Part shown: positions 1 through 9,289 of the stretch, one piece after another
Layout of the letters: every line of letters starts with the position of its first letter
How positions within the stretch are numbered: the stretch's first letter is position 1
The notes under the pieces: generated by a model
The model's input: the letters and a program-made list of their open reading frames with translations, nothing else
Databases searched by the model: none
What the model was told of the DNA's origin: nothing
Source of the DNA: JAWXUE01 sp044432865
Lineage (GTDB): Bacteria > Bacillota_I > Bacilli_A > Acholeplasmatales > Anaeroplasmataceae
Direction: 5' to 3'
DNA: 64,000 nt
Assembly: GCA_044432865.1 (NCBI GenBank)
Contig: JAWXUF010000002.1
Span: 1-64,000 of the forward strand
Translations under genes and position numbers: made by a program

Positions 1-9
1 CTTCCTCCT
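1..9 (-). promoter_or_regulatory. Ribosome binding site of a gene lying left of the window
   Basis: The first nine bases read AGGAGGAAG on the minus strand, a near-perfect Shine-Dalgarno. The start codon it would serve lies outside the window, so only the site is visible. Confidence 0.4.
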
Positions 10-143
10 AACAAGCCTAATAAATAATAGAACATATTATTATTTTAACATAACGGAAGTTAGTATTGCACAACTATAATTAATTTTTAAAAAACGGAAT
101 TTAGTTTTTCATTCAAGGAAATTAATTAATTATAGTTTGTAGT

Positions 144-171
144 TTGACTTTTATATAGTTTATGATATACT
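144..171 (+). promoter_or_regulatory. Sigma-A type promoter for tRNA-Trp
   Basis: TTGACT (144-149), a 16-nt spacer and TATACT (166-171) lie 34 nt before the tRNA. No other transcript starts nearby on this strand. The assignment rests on motif and position only. Confidence 0.6.
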
Positions 172-205
172 TTATATGTTGCATCGAATATATATTTGAA
201 TGTAT

Positions 206-280
206 AGGGATATGGTGTCAATGGTAACACACGGGTCTCCAACACCCTTGTTGTGGGTTCGAATCCTACTATCCCTGCCA
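206..280 (+). tRNA. trnW: tRNA-Trp (anticodon CCA)
   Basis: Cloverleaf with a 7-bp acceptor stem (AGGGATA pairing with TATCCCT), a D arm with GGT, an anticodon loop CTCCAAC giving CCA, a T arm with GGTTCGAATCC, discriminator G and an encoded CCA end. A CCA anticodon reads UGG only, consistent with UGA being used as a stop in this genome. Confidence 0.96.
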
Positions 281-292
281 ACTAAACAATCA

Positions 293-317
293 AACTTACT
301 TCGGTAAGTTTTTTTTT
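293..317 (+). terminator. Intrinsic terminator of tRNA-Trp
   Basis: A 7-bp stem AACTTAC/GTAAGTT capped by a UUCG tetraloop is followed by a T run, 12 nt after the tRNA CCA end. It separates the tRNA from the following acyltransferase gene. Confidence 0.85.
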
Positions 318-333
318 ATAAAGGAGAGTAATT

Positions 334-1074
334 ATGGAAGATAACAAAAAAGAATTAAGTTACGACGTTGGACTAAAACCAAAAGAAGTTAACTTAAAAA
401 AAAGCTATCGTTTTTATAATAGAACGTTTATTTTCTTATTTTTCTCAAATATCATCTTATTCTTCTCTGTATTCCTTTGGAGATTCGTTGGGATGTTAAT
501 GGGTATTAAAGTAAGAAATAAAAAATATTCAAGAAAAGTTAAAGGTGCAGTTGTTGTTGCTAATCATGTATTTCAAATTGATGCCTTTTTAAATGTAGTT
601 CACTCTTATCCTAAAAAAACATATGTTACTTCTTTAAAAAGTAACTTAGGATTTCCTATTGTATCTAGATACATAAGATTGTGTGCAGCTGTACCAATCC
701 CTGAAACTAGAGAATTATTAAGAAAATTTAATAAAGACTCTGTTGATATATTAAAAAAAGATAAAAGAATTTTATTTTATGCTGAAGCAAATTTAATTCC
801 ATTCTCTGATCATATTAGACCATTTCAAAAAGGTGGATTTAAATATGCTGTTCAAGCAGATAAACCTATCCTACCAATTGTTTATACTTATAGAAAACCT
901 AAAGGTATTTTCAAATGGAAGAAAAATCCATTTATTACAATAAATTATTTACCACCAATTTATGCAAATAAAGAATTAGAATCTTATGAACAAGCAAATG
1001 AATTATTAGATAGAACACATAAAATAATGTCTGACTTCTTTAATGAACATTCAGAAATAAAAAAAACCGACTAA
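334..1074 (+). CDS. PlsC-like lysophospholipid acyltransferase
   Basis: Probable 1-acyl-glycerol-3-phosphate acyltransferase of membrane phospholipid synthesis. A hydrophobic segment at about residues 31-57 would anchor it on the cytosolic membrane face. The family HX4D motif is present (His78 to Asp83 in NHVFQID). The second conserved block, usually EGT, reads EAN at 151-153, followed by the typical KGGFKYA segment. At 246 aa it has the normal family length. AAGGAGAG lies 6 nt before the ATG. It is the only protein gene on the plus strand in the first 17 kb. Fatty-acid and head-group specificity cannot be read from sequence; another lyso-lipid acyltransferase is possible. Confidence 0.85.
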   Translation: MEDNKKELSYDVGLKPKEVNLKKSYRFYNRTFIFLFFSNIILFFSVFLWRFVGMLMGIKVRNKKYSRKVKGAVVVANHVFQIDAFLNVVHSYPKKTYVTSLKSNLGFPIVSRYIRLCAAVPIPETRELLRKFNKDSVDILKKDKRILFYAEANLIPFSDHIRPFQKGGFKYAVQADKPILPIVYTYRKPKGIFKWKKNPFITINYLPPIYANKELESYEQANELLDRTHKIMSDFFNEHSEIKKTD

Positions 1075-1086
1075 AATCGGTTTTTT
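1061..1086. terminator. Bidirectional terminator between convergent genes
   Basis: A 10-bp stem (AAAAAACCGA/TCGGTTTTTT, loop CTAAAA) has T runs on both strands. It contains the stop codon of the acyltransferase and touches the stop codon of the gerAC-like gene, so both convergent transcripts end in one element. Confidence 0.85.
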
Positions 1087-2032
1087 ATTTTTCTATAATG
1101 TTTATTTTATATTCAGTCGTTTTTAAATTTTTATCATATAAATAATTATATTGTTTTATTATAGACAAACTTCCTTCATTATCAATTATCTTATATAAAA
1201 ATTGATTTATTTTATTTTCTATATATGCCGAAGAATCAAGATTACTAGATACTTTTACTTTTGTATATGAAATATTTATTACGAAAATATCAATACTACT
1301 TATTTCTACTTTATAATTTTTTAATAAAACTATTTCATTATTATGAGAAATTTCTTTCTCTCCATTAACTAGATATATAATACCTTCATATTCTGATGAT
1401 AAATAAATGAATTCTAAATTACTATATCCATCTATTTTTAATTGGAAATCTGTTTCATTTAAACTATTATGTTCAATTTTAACAACAGGGACATTAACGT
1501 ATCGATTTACATTTAAGAAGTTATTTGCAAAACTAAGGAAATGACATTTAGATACTCCATGTTCTTCATAATTAATTAAACTTGGACTATTCAAGAAATT
1601 ATATAAATTACTTATATTACTCATTGACTTATATTTGTAAATTTCTGATAATTCATCATTAGTAATAAAAACATGGAAGTTATATGAGACTCTTGTACTA
1701 AATCTAAAGTAATCTAATAACACTTCTACATCGTTAAAATCATTGCTTAATATCATAGTTTTTAAATGAAGCATATTAATATTTACAGGATCACTATCAA
1801 ACATAGAATCAAATAACTTTGATAATTCAGTTTCTTTAATTACATAGACTGTTGCTTCACTACTTGAATCTCCATCCTTGCTTATATCTTTGCTGGGAGG
1901 TGAATAAAAATATCCATAATATTCTCCATCTACGTAGTCTATTCCAATAGAAGAAATATAAACAGTATTTAATATCGAGAACTTATCACATCCAGTTAAA
2001 AATAATAAAAAAATTATTAATAGTTTTTTCAT
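1085..2032 (-). CDS. gerAC: GerAC-type germinant receptor lipoprotein
   Basis: Third subunit of a GerA-family spore germinant receptor, a lipoprotein on the outer face of the spore inner membrane. The N-terminus is a short signal peptide ending in the lipobox LTGC with Cys15 as lipidation site, followed by an opening typical of Ger(x)C proteins (VYISSIGIDYVDGEYYGYF). At 315 aa it is shorter than the usual 350-400. Its ATG overlaps the stop codon of gerAA (ATGA), indicating translational coupling. It is last in the operon and ends in a bidirectional terminator. Family assignment rests on the N-terminus and the operon context. Confidence 0.85.
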   Translation of the reverse strand: MKKLLIIFLLFLTGCDKFSILNTVYISSIGIDYVDGEYYGYFYSPPSKDISKDGDSSSEATVYVIKETELSKLFDSMFDSDPVNINMLHLKTMILSNDFNDVEVLLDYFRFSTRVSYNFHVFITNDELSEIYKYKSMSNISNLYNFLNSPSLINYEEHGVSKCHFLSFANNFLNVNRYVNVPVVKIEHNSLNETDFQLKIDGYSNLEFIYLSSEYEGIIYLVNGEKEISHNNEIVLLKNYKVEISSIDIFVINISYTKVKVSSNLDSSAYIENKINQFLYKIIDNEGSLSIIKQYNYLYDKNLKTTEYKINIIEK

Positions 2033-3456
2033 TCTTTAGACGTCCTATCTTTATTTTTCAATACATTTACTCTTTCTTTATTTTTGCTTGAAGTCCTTGA
2101 AAATATAAACAACTTTAAATCTTTTATATTTATTGGAATAAAAGGTGATGTAAAATGAATACCTAAAAATTTCATATTAGATAAATAAATTAATGATGTT
2201 ATCAATGCAAGTGTCAATCCATATATCCCAAAGAAAAATGATGCAAATAAATTTATTAAACGCATTACAGTTATATTGCTTATAAATGCAATATTGTTCG
2301 TAACAACAAATGTCGATAAGAAAGATAATGCTACAACAGTCATTACTATAACACCAACGATACCAGAATCAATTGCATTTTGTCCTATAATTAATCCACC
2401 TATTAATACAATAGTCGAACTAATAGTTGCTTCGCTACTTCTAAAAGCTATTAGATAATAAAATTCAAATAAAAGTAGTATCATCAACACTTCAATTGAT
2501 GGTGGAAAAATAGCCCCTTTTTGTGTTACTAACAAAGTTGATAAAACAGTTAGAGATAGTGTATCACTTTGAAATGTTATGAAACTTACTAGTAAACTTG
2601 GAAGTAATAACGAAGATAGTAATGCAAATAATATAAGTGTTCTTTGGAAAATTTTATAAGTATTACTTCCAACTTCATCTATTCTTAATTTTGTAATTAA
2701 TCCAAATGTAGTAGGAAGAATTATTACCATTGGTATTCGATCAATAATAATTACAAATTGTCCTTCTAATAGATACTTACAAGCTAAATCAGGACTTCCA
2801 ACATATTGATATTTCGCTCCACTAAAGGATTTTTCGTTCATTATATCTTCAACACTTAATAAACCATCAATCTTTATTTTACTAATTAATTGATTTAATT
2901 CTTTCTTAATTTCCTGATTATGAATATCATCTATAGATAAAACACCAAGCCATGTTTTACTTCTTTCCCCTATCATAAATTCATCTATTGTTATATTTCC
3001 ACACTTCAATCTAGTCCTTATTAAAGCAATGTTATCTTTGAAATTTTCAGTGAATCCATCTCTTGAACCAAGGATGTTTTTAGGCTCTACAATTGAATCA
3101 CTTGTACTTCTTCTTAATGCTTGTGATATATCAATTAATAAAAATATATTTCTATTATGATCATAATAAAGTAATAGACCAGAGAACAGTATTTGTAATA
3201 ACAAATCCATTTTATTATCATCTTTAAATTCTATTTGTCTTGCTAATCCAGTTAAAACATCTTCTAAATTTTTATCTTTATTACTAATTAAATTAGGTAG
3301 TAATTGTCTATTAAAAATAGCAATACTACATAATTGCTCTTGGAATATAATTGTTGTGTTTAATTCATTATTATATGAGAAAAATACATCAGTATTACTA
3401 TTAAGAAGAGTTTTAAATTCTTCAAATAAACTATACTGTGACTTCAATATTATCAT
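2029..3456 (-). CDS. gerAA: GerAA-type germinant receptor membrane subunit
   Basis: GerA family subunit (475 aa) with a soluble N-terminal domain (about 1-260) and several membrane segments in the C-terminal half (about 265-430), the typical architecture. Family-like blocks include GSRDGFTENFKDNIALIRTR and GSNTYKIFQRTLI, which leads into the membrane part. The gene overlaps the 3' end of gerAB by 26 nt. AGGA abuts the ATG at 3456; a TTG three codons later sits 9 nt from the same AGGA and could be the real start. With GerAB and GerAC it would form the receptor that senses small-molecule germinants in the spore inner membrane. Confidence 0.9.
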   Translation of the reverse strand: MIILKSQYSLFEEFKTLLNSNTDVFFSYNNELNTTIIFQEQLCSIAIFNRQLLPNLISNKDKNLEDVLTGLARQIEFKDDNKMDLLLQILFSGLLLYYDHNRNIFLLIDISQALRRSTSDSIVEPKNILGSRDGFTENFKDNIALIRTRLKCGNITIDEFMIGERSKTWLGVLSIDDIHNQEIKKELNQLISKIKIDGLLSVEDIMNEKSFSGAKYQYVGSPDLACKYLLEGQFVIIIDRIPMVIILPTTFGLITKLRIDEVGSNTYKIFQRTLILFALLSSLLLPSLLVSFITFQSDTLSLTVLSTLLVTQKGAIFPPSIEVLMILLLFEFYYLIAFRSSEATISSTIVLIGGLIIGQNAIDSGIVGVIVMTVVALSFLSTFVVTNNIAFISNITVMRLINLFASFFFGIYGLTLALITSLIYLSNMKFLGIHFTSPFIPINIKDLKLFIFSRTSSKNKERVNVLKNKDRTSKE

Positions 3457-4450
3457 TCCTATTCACAACAAAAAATAAATATATCGGTATTAGTAATACA
3501 ATAGTAATGTTGAGTAAAATAGTTATTAAACTTTTACCTAAATCTAGTGTTAAAGATATCGATAGAAATAACAAACAAAGTAAAATGATATCAAATAATA
3601 TACTTCTATTTATATTTAATATGTTCTTAACAAAGACGATACTTAGTGCTGATTTAAATATGCACACACAAGGAATTAAATAGATATAAATAAAACTTAA
3701 GTTACCTATATATGTTATTGTATCTTGAATATATAAAGAAAAAAATCCAAGAAATTCATTATTTTGTAAATAGTTAGTTCCACATAATACTAGTACATTC
3801 AATGTCTCAATAATACATATAGAAAATAATATTAACACTCCAAACATTACATCTCTTTTAGTTACTTCTACTCCATCATTAAAAAATATTAATGTAATAC
3901 TATCTAAAAATAAATAAATACAACTAAGAGTACCTAAACTACTTATTGATGTTATTGGTAATAATAAAGAAAAATCTTTTATATTACTGTTTAAAAATAA
4001 AGGTATTATCATCATAAAAAACCCAACAAGAAACAAAATACATGATGTATTTATTATATTTTCAGGATTAAAATTAGAAACAATAATCGTTATTATTAAT
4101 AAACTTATTATAAATACATATGGATTTACAGTTGGAAATAAAGCGATAGATAACGTCCTTGTCCCAATATATAATGTCATAAATAATATTATTGTTTTAG
4201 CTATTAACAAACACAACTTTAATAGTTTACACTTTTTAAGCAACTGAAAATATTTTATTTTACTTATTTTTTTAGGTAGTAATATGACTAGAATTAAGCT
4301 TATCGCTAAAACTACAATAAACATTACATATGACATTTGAGCATTTGTTCTAATACTTTCACTAAGAAAATAATAATTAAACATTAGATAATTTTGTAAA
4401 ATAATGAATACTATAAATGCTATTTTACTGATATTTTTCTCTTTACACAT
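3431..4450 (-). CDS. gerAB: GerAB-type germinant receptor permease-like subunit
   Basis: A hydrophobic protein of 339 aa with about ten predicted membrane helices, matching the APC-transporter-like GerAB subunit that binds the germinant. I chose the ATG at 4450 (MCKEKN), preceded by GGTGA. An upstream TTG frame would start inside the terminator that closes the previous gene. It is the first receptor subunit transcribed, giving the order AB-AA-AC. Transmembrane architecture plus the neighbours support the call; the germinant is unknown. No clear forespore-type promoter was found in the roughly 45 nt between the terminator and this start. Confidence 0.85.
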   Translation of the reverse strand: MCKEKNISKIAFIVFIILQNYLMFNYYFLSESIRTNAQMSYVMFIVVLAISLILVILLPKKISKIKYFQLLKKCKLLKLCLLIAKTIILFMTLYIGTRTLSIALFPTVNPYVFIISLLIITIIVSNFNPENIINTSCILFLVGFFMMIIPLFLNSNIKDFSLLLPITSISSLGTLSCIYLFLDSITLIFFNDGVEVTKRDVMFGVLILFSICIIETLNVLVLCGTNYLQNNEFLGFFSLYIQDTITYIGNLSFIYIYLIPCVCIFKSALSIVFVKNILNINRSILFDIILLCLLFLSISLTLDLGKSLITILLNITIVLLIPIYLFFVVNRNDNIEVTV

Positions 4451-4493
4451 ATAATCACCAATTATATTATTAATTAAATTATTAAAAATATAC

Positions 4494-4525
4494 AAAAAAA
4501 TAGTATAGAATACTCTATACTATTT
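4494..4525 (-). terminator. Terminator overlapping the end of the 4520-4930 gene
   Basis: A perfect 12-bp stem (AAATAGTATAGA paired with TCTATACTATTT, loop 4510-4513) is followed on the minus strand by seven T. It includes the stop codon of the upstream gene and lies before gerAB, so the ger genes may have their own promoter or depend on readthrough. Confidence 0.75.
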
Positions 4526-4930
4526 GCTTGCTATATATGATGTTAAGAGTATAGTTAGATTAGATAAATCTAAAGATACAACTCCACATATTTTTTTATC
4601 GTTGTGATCAACTAGTTCTAAATGAGAATCTTTCTTATTTAATACGAAATAATTAAATCCATTTTCATTATACAATATATAAAAAGAATGAAATTTATTA
4701 TGTTCTGGAAGAATCACAGATATTAAATCACTGTCTAACATATTAATTTTACTGAAAGATACTCTAAACATGTGTAATTGAAACACAGGAAACATTTTGA
4801 AATTAGACGCAAAATGATTATACATATCAACCATGAATTGTTCTTTTTCTTTCTTTAATAATGCAATTGAATTTTTATAATCAGTCTTTAAAGACCAAGG
4901 AAGAAACGTTTCTAACAAATAATTATACAT
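4520..4930 (-). CDS. Hypothetical 136-aa protein upstream of the ger operon
   Basis: I do not recognise the family. It is a soluble-looking protein with no signal peptide or membrane segment and mixed alpha/beta character; the N-terminal third is rich in aromatic residues and Lys, the C-terminal half in hydrophobic beta-like segments. It starts 1 nt after the stop codon of the Sel1-repeat gene, so the two are co-transcribed and likely coupled. The 3' end is embedded in a strong terminator. Its position between a Sel1 protein and the germinant receptor is suggestive but does not establish a germination role. Confidence 0.7.
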   Translation of the reverse strand: MYNYLLETFLPWSLKTDYKNSIALLKKEKEQFMVDMYNHFASNFKMFPVFQLHMFRVSFSKINMLDSDLISVILPEHNKFHSFYILYNENGFNYFVLNKKDSHLELVDHNDKKICGVVSLDLSNLTILLTSYIASK

Positions 4931-4931
4931 A

Positions 4932-6020
4932 CTAATACCACTTTCTCATCATTCTCTTACAACTTCTTGTTTGAGCTATTCTATCTTCTTTAGATATCTC
5001 TAGTACATCATCGTTTAATAATTTAACCATTAATCTTAAGGAATATCTATTGCGGTGATGTTCGATACAAAAACTTAATTTTGCATACGCTTGTGCATAT
5101 TTTTTTCTATTATAAAAGAATAATCCTGCTAGATAGAAAATAAACCCATAATCACATTTCACCCTACATGATTCAACATTCTCTGAAATTGAAAGTTTTA
5201 GTGTAAATTCTCTTTTTAATTCTTCACTAATCGAACAATGTTCAAGCGACCTACAAAGTTTTACCATTATATTTTTATCGTCAAAATCAACACATTGCAA
5301 ATACGATCTAACTACATTTTCATGATCATCAATCATCTCATATATTTGTCCTAAAAATACATTTAAATTCTTTTTATTTTTTGCTATTTCATTTAACCAC
5401 TCTAAATGATTTGTTATATCAACAAAGTTGTTAGCAAATGATAATTCACTTGCTGCTGTTTTATCATAATAATACTGAGCCTTAATACTACTTCCTACAT
5501 CTTTATCTAAAGAATATATTTTATGTAGGAAAATATTAGCATTACTAAAACCCTTCATTTCAAGGACATGCATATATTTTTCTGACTCAATGTAATTCTT
5601 TCTTTCAAAACATAAAAATGCATAAAGTAACATTGCTACATTCGATCTTTGATTCATAGCTTTCATTAACCAATATGACGCAATTACATCATCTTTTTCA
5701 TTTTCTCTACAAAGAAAATATCTAGCCATTTTTTCCTGAGCAACTACATATCCCAATGTTGCTGATTCCTCTAAATAAAAATAAGCCTCTGATAAATTTT
5801 CATCTAAGTAATCGCCATCTCTATATAACTCAAATAGTTTATATGATGCTTTAGCATTTTTCCTTAAGTAAGACTGACAAAAACATGCATATCCAAACTT
5901 TTTTTCATCTCTAGATCTACTACTGAAATTCTTAACCCCTAATTCATACAATTCTTCCGCTGTAATATTATCAAAATTTGGAATAATCATATTAACAATA
6001 TCAATCTCCATAATACACAC
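4932..6020 (-). CDS. Sel1-like/TPR repeat protein
   Basis: A 362-aa alpha-helical repeat protein. Helical pairs such as EAYFYLEESATLGYVVAQEK and IASYWLMKAMNQRSNVAML follow the Sel1-like pattern, in which Ala, Gly and Tyr recur at fixed spacing; repeats are clearest at about residues 60-160 and degenerate further on. It has no signal peptide, so it probably acts as a cytosolic scaffold. The start is taken as GTG at 6020 because AGGG sits 6 nt upstream; an ATG at 6011 is the alternative. A second Sel1 protein lies at 41353-42435. Partners are unknown. Confidence 0.75.
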   Translation of the reverse strand: MCIMEIDIVNMIIPNFDNITAEELYELGVKNFSSRSRDEKKFGYACFCQSYLRKNAKASYKLFELYRDGDYLDENLSEAYFYLEESATLGYVVAQEKMARYFLCRENEKDDVIASYWLMKAMNQRSNVAMLLYAFLCFERKNYIESEKYMHVLEMKGFSNANIFLHKIYSLDKDVGSSIKAQYYYDKTAASELSFANNFVDITNHLEWLNEIAKNKKNLNVFLGQIYEMIDDHENVVRSYLQCVDFDDKNIMVKLCRSLEHCSISEELKREFTLKLSISENVESCRVKCDYGFIFYLAGLFFYNRKKYAQAYAKLSFCIEHHRNRYSLRLMVKLLNDDVLEISKEDRIAQTRSCKRMMRKWY

Positions 6021-6060
6021 CCATTTCCCTTTTAATAATTATATCACACAATGAAATTAA

Positions 6061-7047
6061 TTACACTTTGTCATATAAACTATTTTTACAATCCCCTGTT
6101 TTTAAATATTCTTCATAATTTTCGATTGAAAATTCAATCATATTTTTTAATGCCTCTTCAGTCGACGCCCCAACATGTGGAGTAACTAATAATTTCGGAT
6201 ATAAATCTACAATCCTTTGGTGAAAATCACTTAACTCTTCATGCTTCTTAAAAAAGAAATCATTTTCCCCCTCTAATACATCTAATGCTGCACCATATAT
6301 TTTATTATTTTCTAATGCATCTAACAAATCATTCGTATTAATTAAATCCCCACGTGCTGTATTAACAACAATAACATTATTCTTCATCTTTTCAATTAAC
6401 TCTTTATTAATAAAATGATGATTCTTTTCTTTGAAATATGGCATATGTATACTGATAATATCACTTTTTTCAACTAATTCATCTAAAGAAACATACTTCA
6501 CATCTTTCTTTTGAGATCTATTATAAACAATAACATTTGCACCTAATCCTTCAAATAATTTAGCGGTTGTATATCCAATATGTCCACAACCTATTATCCC
6601 AACAGTACTTTTTCTTATTTCTCTTGAGAACATTTGATTATCTATTCTAAAATCTTTATTACTTGTTCTATTAACTGTATAAGCAGTATTCCTTAATAAC
6701 ATCATAGCTAATGTTACAGCAAGTTCTCCAATTGCATTTGGAGAATAAGAAGGTACATTGCATATCTTCATACCTAACTCTTTACAAGTCTTAACATCTA
6801 AATGATTATATCCAACTGATCTTCCAAGTATATATTTCATTCCTTGATTATTTAGTTTAATCATTGCTTCATGGTCAATAAAACAATTACCACGAACAAT
6901 AATAGCTTCATATCCATCAGATAATTCAACAATATCATTAGTTTGAAATGTTGAATGTAAAATAAACTCTACTCCCTTTTCATTTCCTATTTCATTAAAA
7001 TATGGAATTTCAAATTCTCTTACACCAAAGCATACAATTTTCTTCAT
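6061..7047 (-). CDS. D-2-hydroxyacid dehydrogenase (D-lactate dehydrogenase-like)
   Basis: NAD-dependent D-isomer-specific 2-hydroxyacid dehydrogenase, probably interconverting pyruvate and D-lactate. The Rossmann motif GCGHIG is at 153-158. The catalytic set is visible: Arg232 in NTARGD, an acidic residue in DVLEGEN (259-262) and His291 in TPHVGAST. At 328 aa it matches D-lactate dehydrogenases, and the GRSVGYNHLD block (75-84) fits that subgroup. It has a good ribosome binding site (AAGGAGTGATAAT before ATG). Substrate choice within the family is inferred; a related 2-keto acid is possible. Confidence 0.85.
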   Translation of the reverse strand: MKKIVCFGVREFEIPYFNEIGNEKGVEFILHSTFQTNDIVELSDGYEAIIVRGNCFIDHEAMIKLNNQGMKYILGRSVGYNHLDVKTCKELGMKICNVPSYSPNAIGELAVTLAMMLLRNTAYTVNRTSNKDFRIDNQMFSREIRKSTVGIIGCGHIGYTTAKLFEGLGANVIVYNRSQKKDVKYVSLDELVEKSDIISIHMPYFKEKNHHFINKELIEKMKNNVIVVNTARGDLINTNDLLDALENNKIYGAALDVLEGENDFFFKKHEELSDFHQRIVDLYPKLLVTPHVGASTEEALKNMIEFSIENYEEYLKTGDCKNSLYDKV

Positions 7048-7075
7048 ATTATCACTCCTTACTATATTATATCAC

Positions 7076-7103
7076 AAAAAAAAGATAACCTAAGTTATCT
7101 TTT
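7076..7103 (-). terminator. Terminator of the 7103-8056 gene
   Basis: A 9-bp stem AAAGATAAC/GTTATCTTT with a 4-nt loop is followed by a T run on the minus strand, directly after the stop codon. Confidence 0.8.
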
Positions 7104-8056
7104 TAATTAATATTATAAGATGTTATATCATTTGATACAACTAAGTATTTAAGTGTCATTCCATCAGCATATACAAAAGTCAGTCTATCATCCGTTTTAT
7201 ACTTAAATCTATATATACAATTATCGTATGTAAATACTGTAGTATCCCCAGATAAAACACTCTGAACACCATTAGTTAAATCAAGGTACGAGTTGTATTC
7301 ATCAAGACTATTATTTAAATAATAGAACTCTAGACCATAGTTACTTGCATATACACCATTTGTATTATAAAGTTTAGATGTAATAACATCATTATTATTT
7401 ACATATGAGATATAGTTTCCATTATCAAAATATGTTCTCTCGTTTACAATACCATTTTCAATTGTTGTAAATAAGTAAGAATCAGATAATTCAAACATAC
7501 CAGCTGTATACTCAAGTTCGTTATATTCCTCTTCAGTATATAAAACATACTCATCAGGATTAGTTCCATTAGAAATAGTCATTTGAACACCATTTTTTGA
7601 TAATGAGATAAACTTAGAATTTGAAGCAGTTACAGTATAATTATAACCATCAACATTAAACGTTCTACCAACACCTTGTAAAACAGAAATATTAGATAAT
7701 ACTTTTGATATATCATAATAGTCTAATGAAGATTCATAAGAGTACACTAATTCTTTTGATCCTAAAAGAGGATTTGTATTATCATTAATGTATGTACCAG
7801 TTTCATTTGTATATGTTGTTTTATTAAACTCTACATGTGAAACTGAATCGATTGTGTAATAAACATTTACATTTGCACTTGTTACAATGTAATTATTAGA
7901 AATTTTGAATAAAGATGAAGTTGATTGAGTAGTGTCTTCTGTTGTTGTATCGTCTTGAGTTGTAGTTTCTACTGTTTGATATGAACTACTAATTGCAGCT
8001 CCACCTACTACTCCAACACCAGCTAAAATTGTTAATGCACTAAATAAACTTTTCAT
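7103..8056 (-). CDS. Secreted or anchored protein of unknown function
   Basis: A 317-aa protein with an N-terminal hydrophobic signal (about residues 2-22), then a Thr/Asp/Gln-rich linker (about 28-48) and a body rich in Tyr, Ser, Thr and Asn, as in secreted beta-rich proteins of low-GC Gram-positives. No lipobox, LPXTG or catalytic motif is seen. It has AGGTGATAGAAG before the ATG and its own terminator. I do not recognise a family. It shares expression direction and general style with the DUF6273 protein upstream. Confidence 0.7.
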   Translation of the reverse strand: MKSLFSALTILAGVGVVGGAAISSSYQTVETTTQDDTTTEDTTQSTSSLFKISNNYIVTSANVNVYYTIDSVSHVEFNKTTYTNETGTYINDNTNPLLGSKELVYSYESSLDYYDISKVLSNISVLQGVGRTFNVDGYNYTVTASNSKFISLSKNGVQMTISNGTNPDEYVLYTEEEYNELEYTAGMFELSDSYLFTTIENGIVNERTYFDNGNYISYVNNNDVITSKLYNTNGVYASNYGLEFYYLNNSLDEYNSYLDLTNGVQSVLSGDTTVFTYDNCIYRFKYKTDDRLTFVYADGMTLKYLVVSNDITSYNIN

Positions 8057-8263
8057 CTTCTATCACCTCATATTTATTTTAACACAAATAACATTTTTTT
8101 ACAAAAAAAATCATACATTTTCATTAAATAATATTATAAAAATAAATAATATGTAAATGGCTTAGTTACAACGTTTTTTATATTAGAAAGAAAATAACCT
8201 AAAAAAACATATTTTATTATTCTCTATGTTTGCTCTAAATATGCTTCATTTAGAATTTATTGC

Positions 8264-8296
8264 AATAAAAAAAGCAATGATTAACATCATTGCTTT
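8264..8296 (-). terminator. Terminator of the DUF6273 gene
   Basis: A 10-bp stem AAAGCAATGA/TCATTGCTTT (loop TTAACA) is followed on the minus strand by a T run, 10 nt after the stop codon at 8306. Confidence 0.85.
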
Positions 8297-8305
8297 AGTA
8301 TTTTA

Positions 8306-9289
8306 TTATTCATCTTTGTCTGTTTCAATAACTGGCATAACGAAGTTAAATGAAGGTCTAATTCCAATACCACTTGTTGTTACACTTGTAGTTGTTAATG
8401 CACCTGTTAAGTCAACAAAGTAAGCACTAGAACTTTCTATTGATGATGGAGTACGTAACCACCAGTTACCAATACCATCAACATTAGCTTCACAATTCAT
8501 AGCTAAGGCATAATCAGTTACAACCGCTTGTCTATCAACACTTCCTGCTACATCATCAGAAAATTCAAAATCTGTATTAAGCATATCTTGATAACTTAAT
8601 AAAGTTAATTTATCAGCAACATTATTAGATGTATATTTATTTTCTTCAATATTATCAGTTGTTTCTTTGCTATTATCAACAAGGTCAGTACGAATTTCTG
8701 TTAAGTGAGTTGAATTGAATGCTGAATTTAAGAAACTATCTCGTAAAACTTGTCTCACTGCACTCTCAGTATAATTATTAGCATAAATAGTCGTTCCATT
8801 TGTAGTATTCGATAAAGTTGTTGTATTGAACTGAGCATTATCTAAAATATATTCAGATATAACTTTAACTTCATCACCATTTTGAATTACACGCCATTTA
8901 ATTGGTTCTACTTTGAAGTAATAAGATGTATTATTTGTTGCTTCTTCTCCATCACTCCAAGTTGGAGTTGAACTATAAAAATCTGTTGTTACTTTTGCAT
9001 ATTGATATCTTTTATATTCATAATAACCACTTGAGTTTGTCGTTGTTACAGCATCTAAAGCAGCAACAATTTTTTCATTAGTTTCTACAGTTTGTGGGAA
9101 ATTACCATAATATAAATATGTATATGTTTCTCCAGAATGATCTTTGTCAGTAAACATGTACTCACGACCTTCTAAAACATTATCAAAACCAAGTACAGAA
9201 CCAACTACAAAAAATGAAACTACACCTACTACTAATAATGATGCAAATGCACCAATACCAAAACTTAATAAACTTTTATTTTCGTTCAT
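8306..9289 (-). CDS. Membrane-anchored DUF6273 domain protein
   Basis: A 327-aa protein with an N-terminal membrane segment (about residues 12-34) and an extracellular domain showing the DUF6273 landmarks: YLYYGNFPQ near the start, EPIKWRVI in the middle, then NWWLRTPS and GIGIRPSFNF near the C-terminus. This domain is common in exported proteins of gut Firmicutes and has no established function. AAAGGAGATTAAATT precedes the ATG. It is a single-gene unit with its own terminator. Confidence 0.8.
   Translation of the reverse strand: MNENKSLLSFGIGAFASLLVVGVVSFFVVGSVLGFDNVLEGREYMFTDKDHSGETYTYLYYGNFPQTVETNEKIVAALDAVTTTNSSGYYEYKRYQYAKVTTDFYSSTPTWSDGEEATNNTSYYFKVEPIKWRVIQNGDEVKVISEYILDNAQFNTTTLSNTTNGTTIYANNYTESAVRQVLRDSFLNSAFNSTHLTEIRTDLVDNSKETTDNIEENKYTSNNVADKLTLLSYQDMLNTDFEFSDDVAGSVDRQAVVTDYALAMNCEANVDGIGNWWLRTPSSIESSSAYFVDLTGALTTTSVTTSGIGIRPSFNFVMPVIETDKDE

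Noticed and set aside
206..280. UGA recoded to Trp as in Mycoplasma
   Set aside because: The tRNA-Trp anticodon is CCA, and TGA is used as a stop (for example in ATGA overlaps at gerAA/gerAC and whiA/acpS).
8226..8423. Open frame of 65 codons on the plus strand
   Set aside because: Crosses the terminator and the 3' end of the DUF6273 gene; no ribosome binding site.
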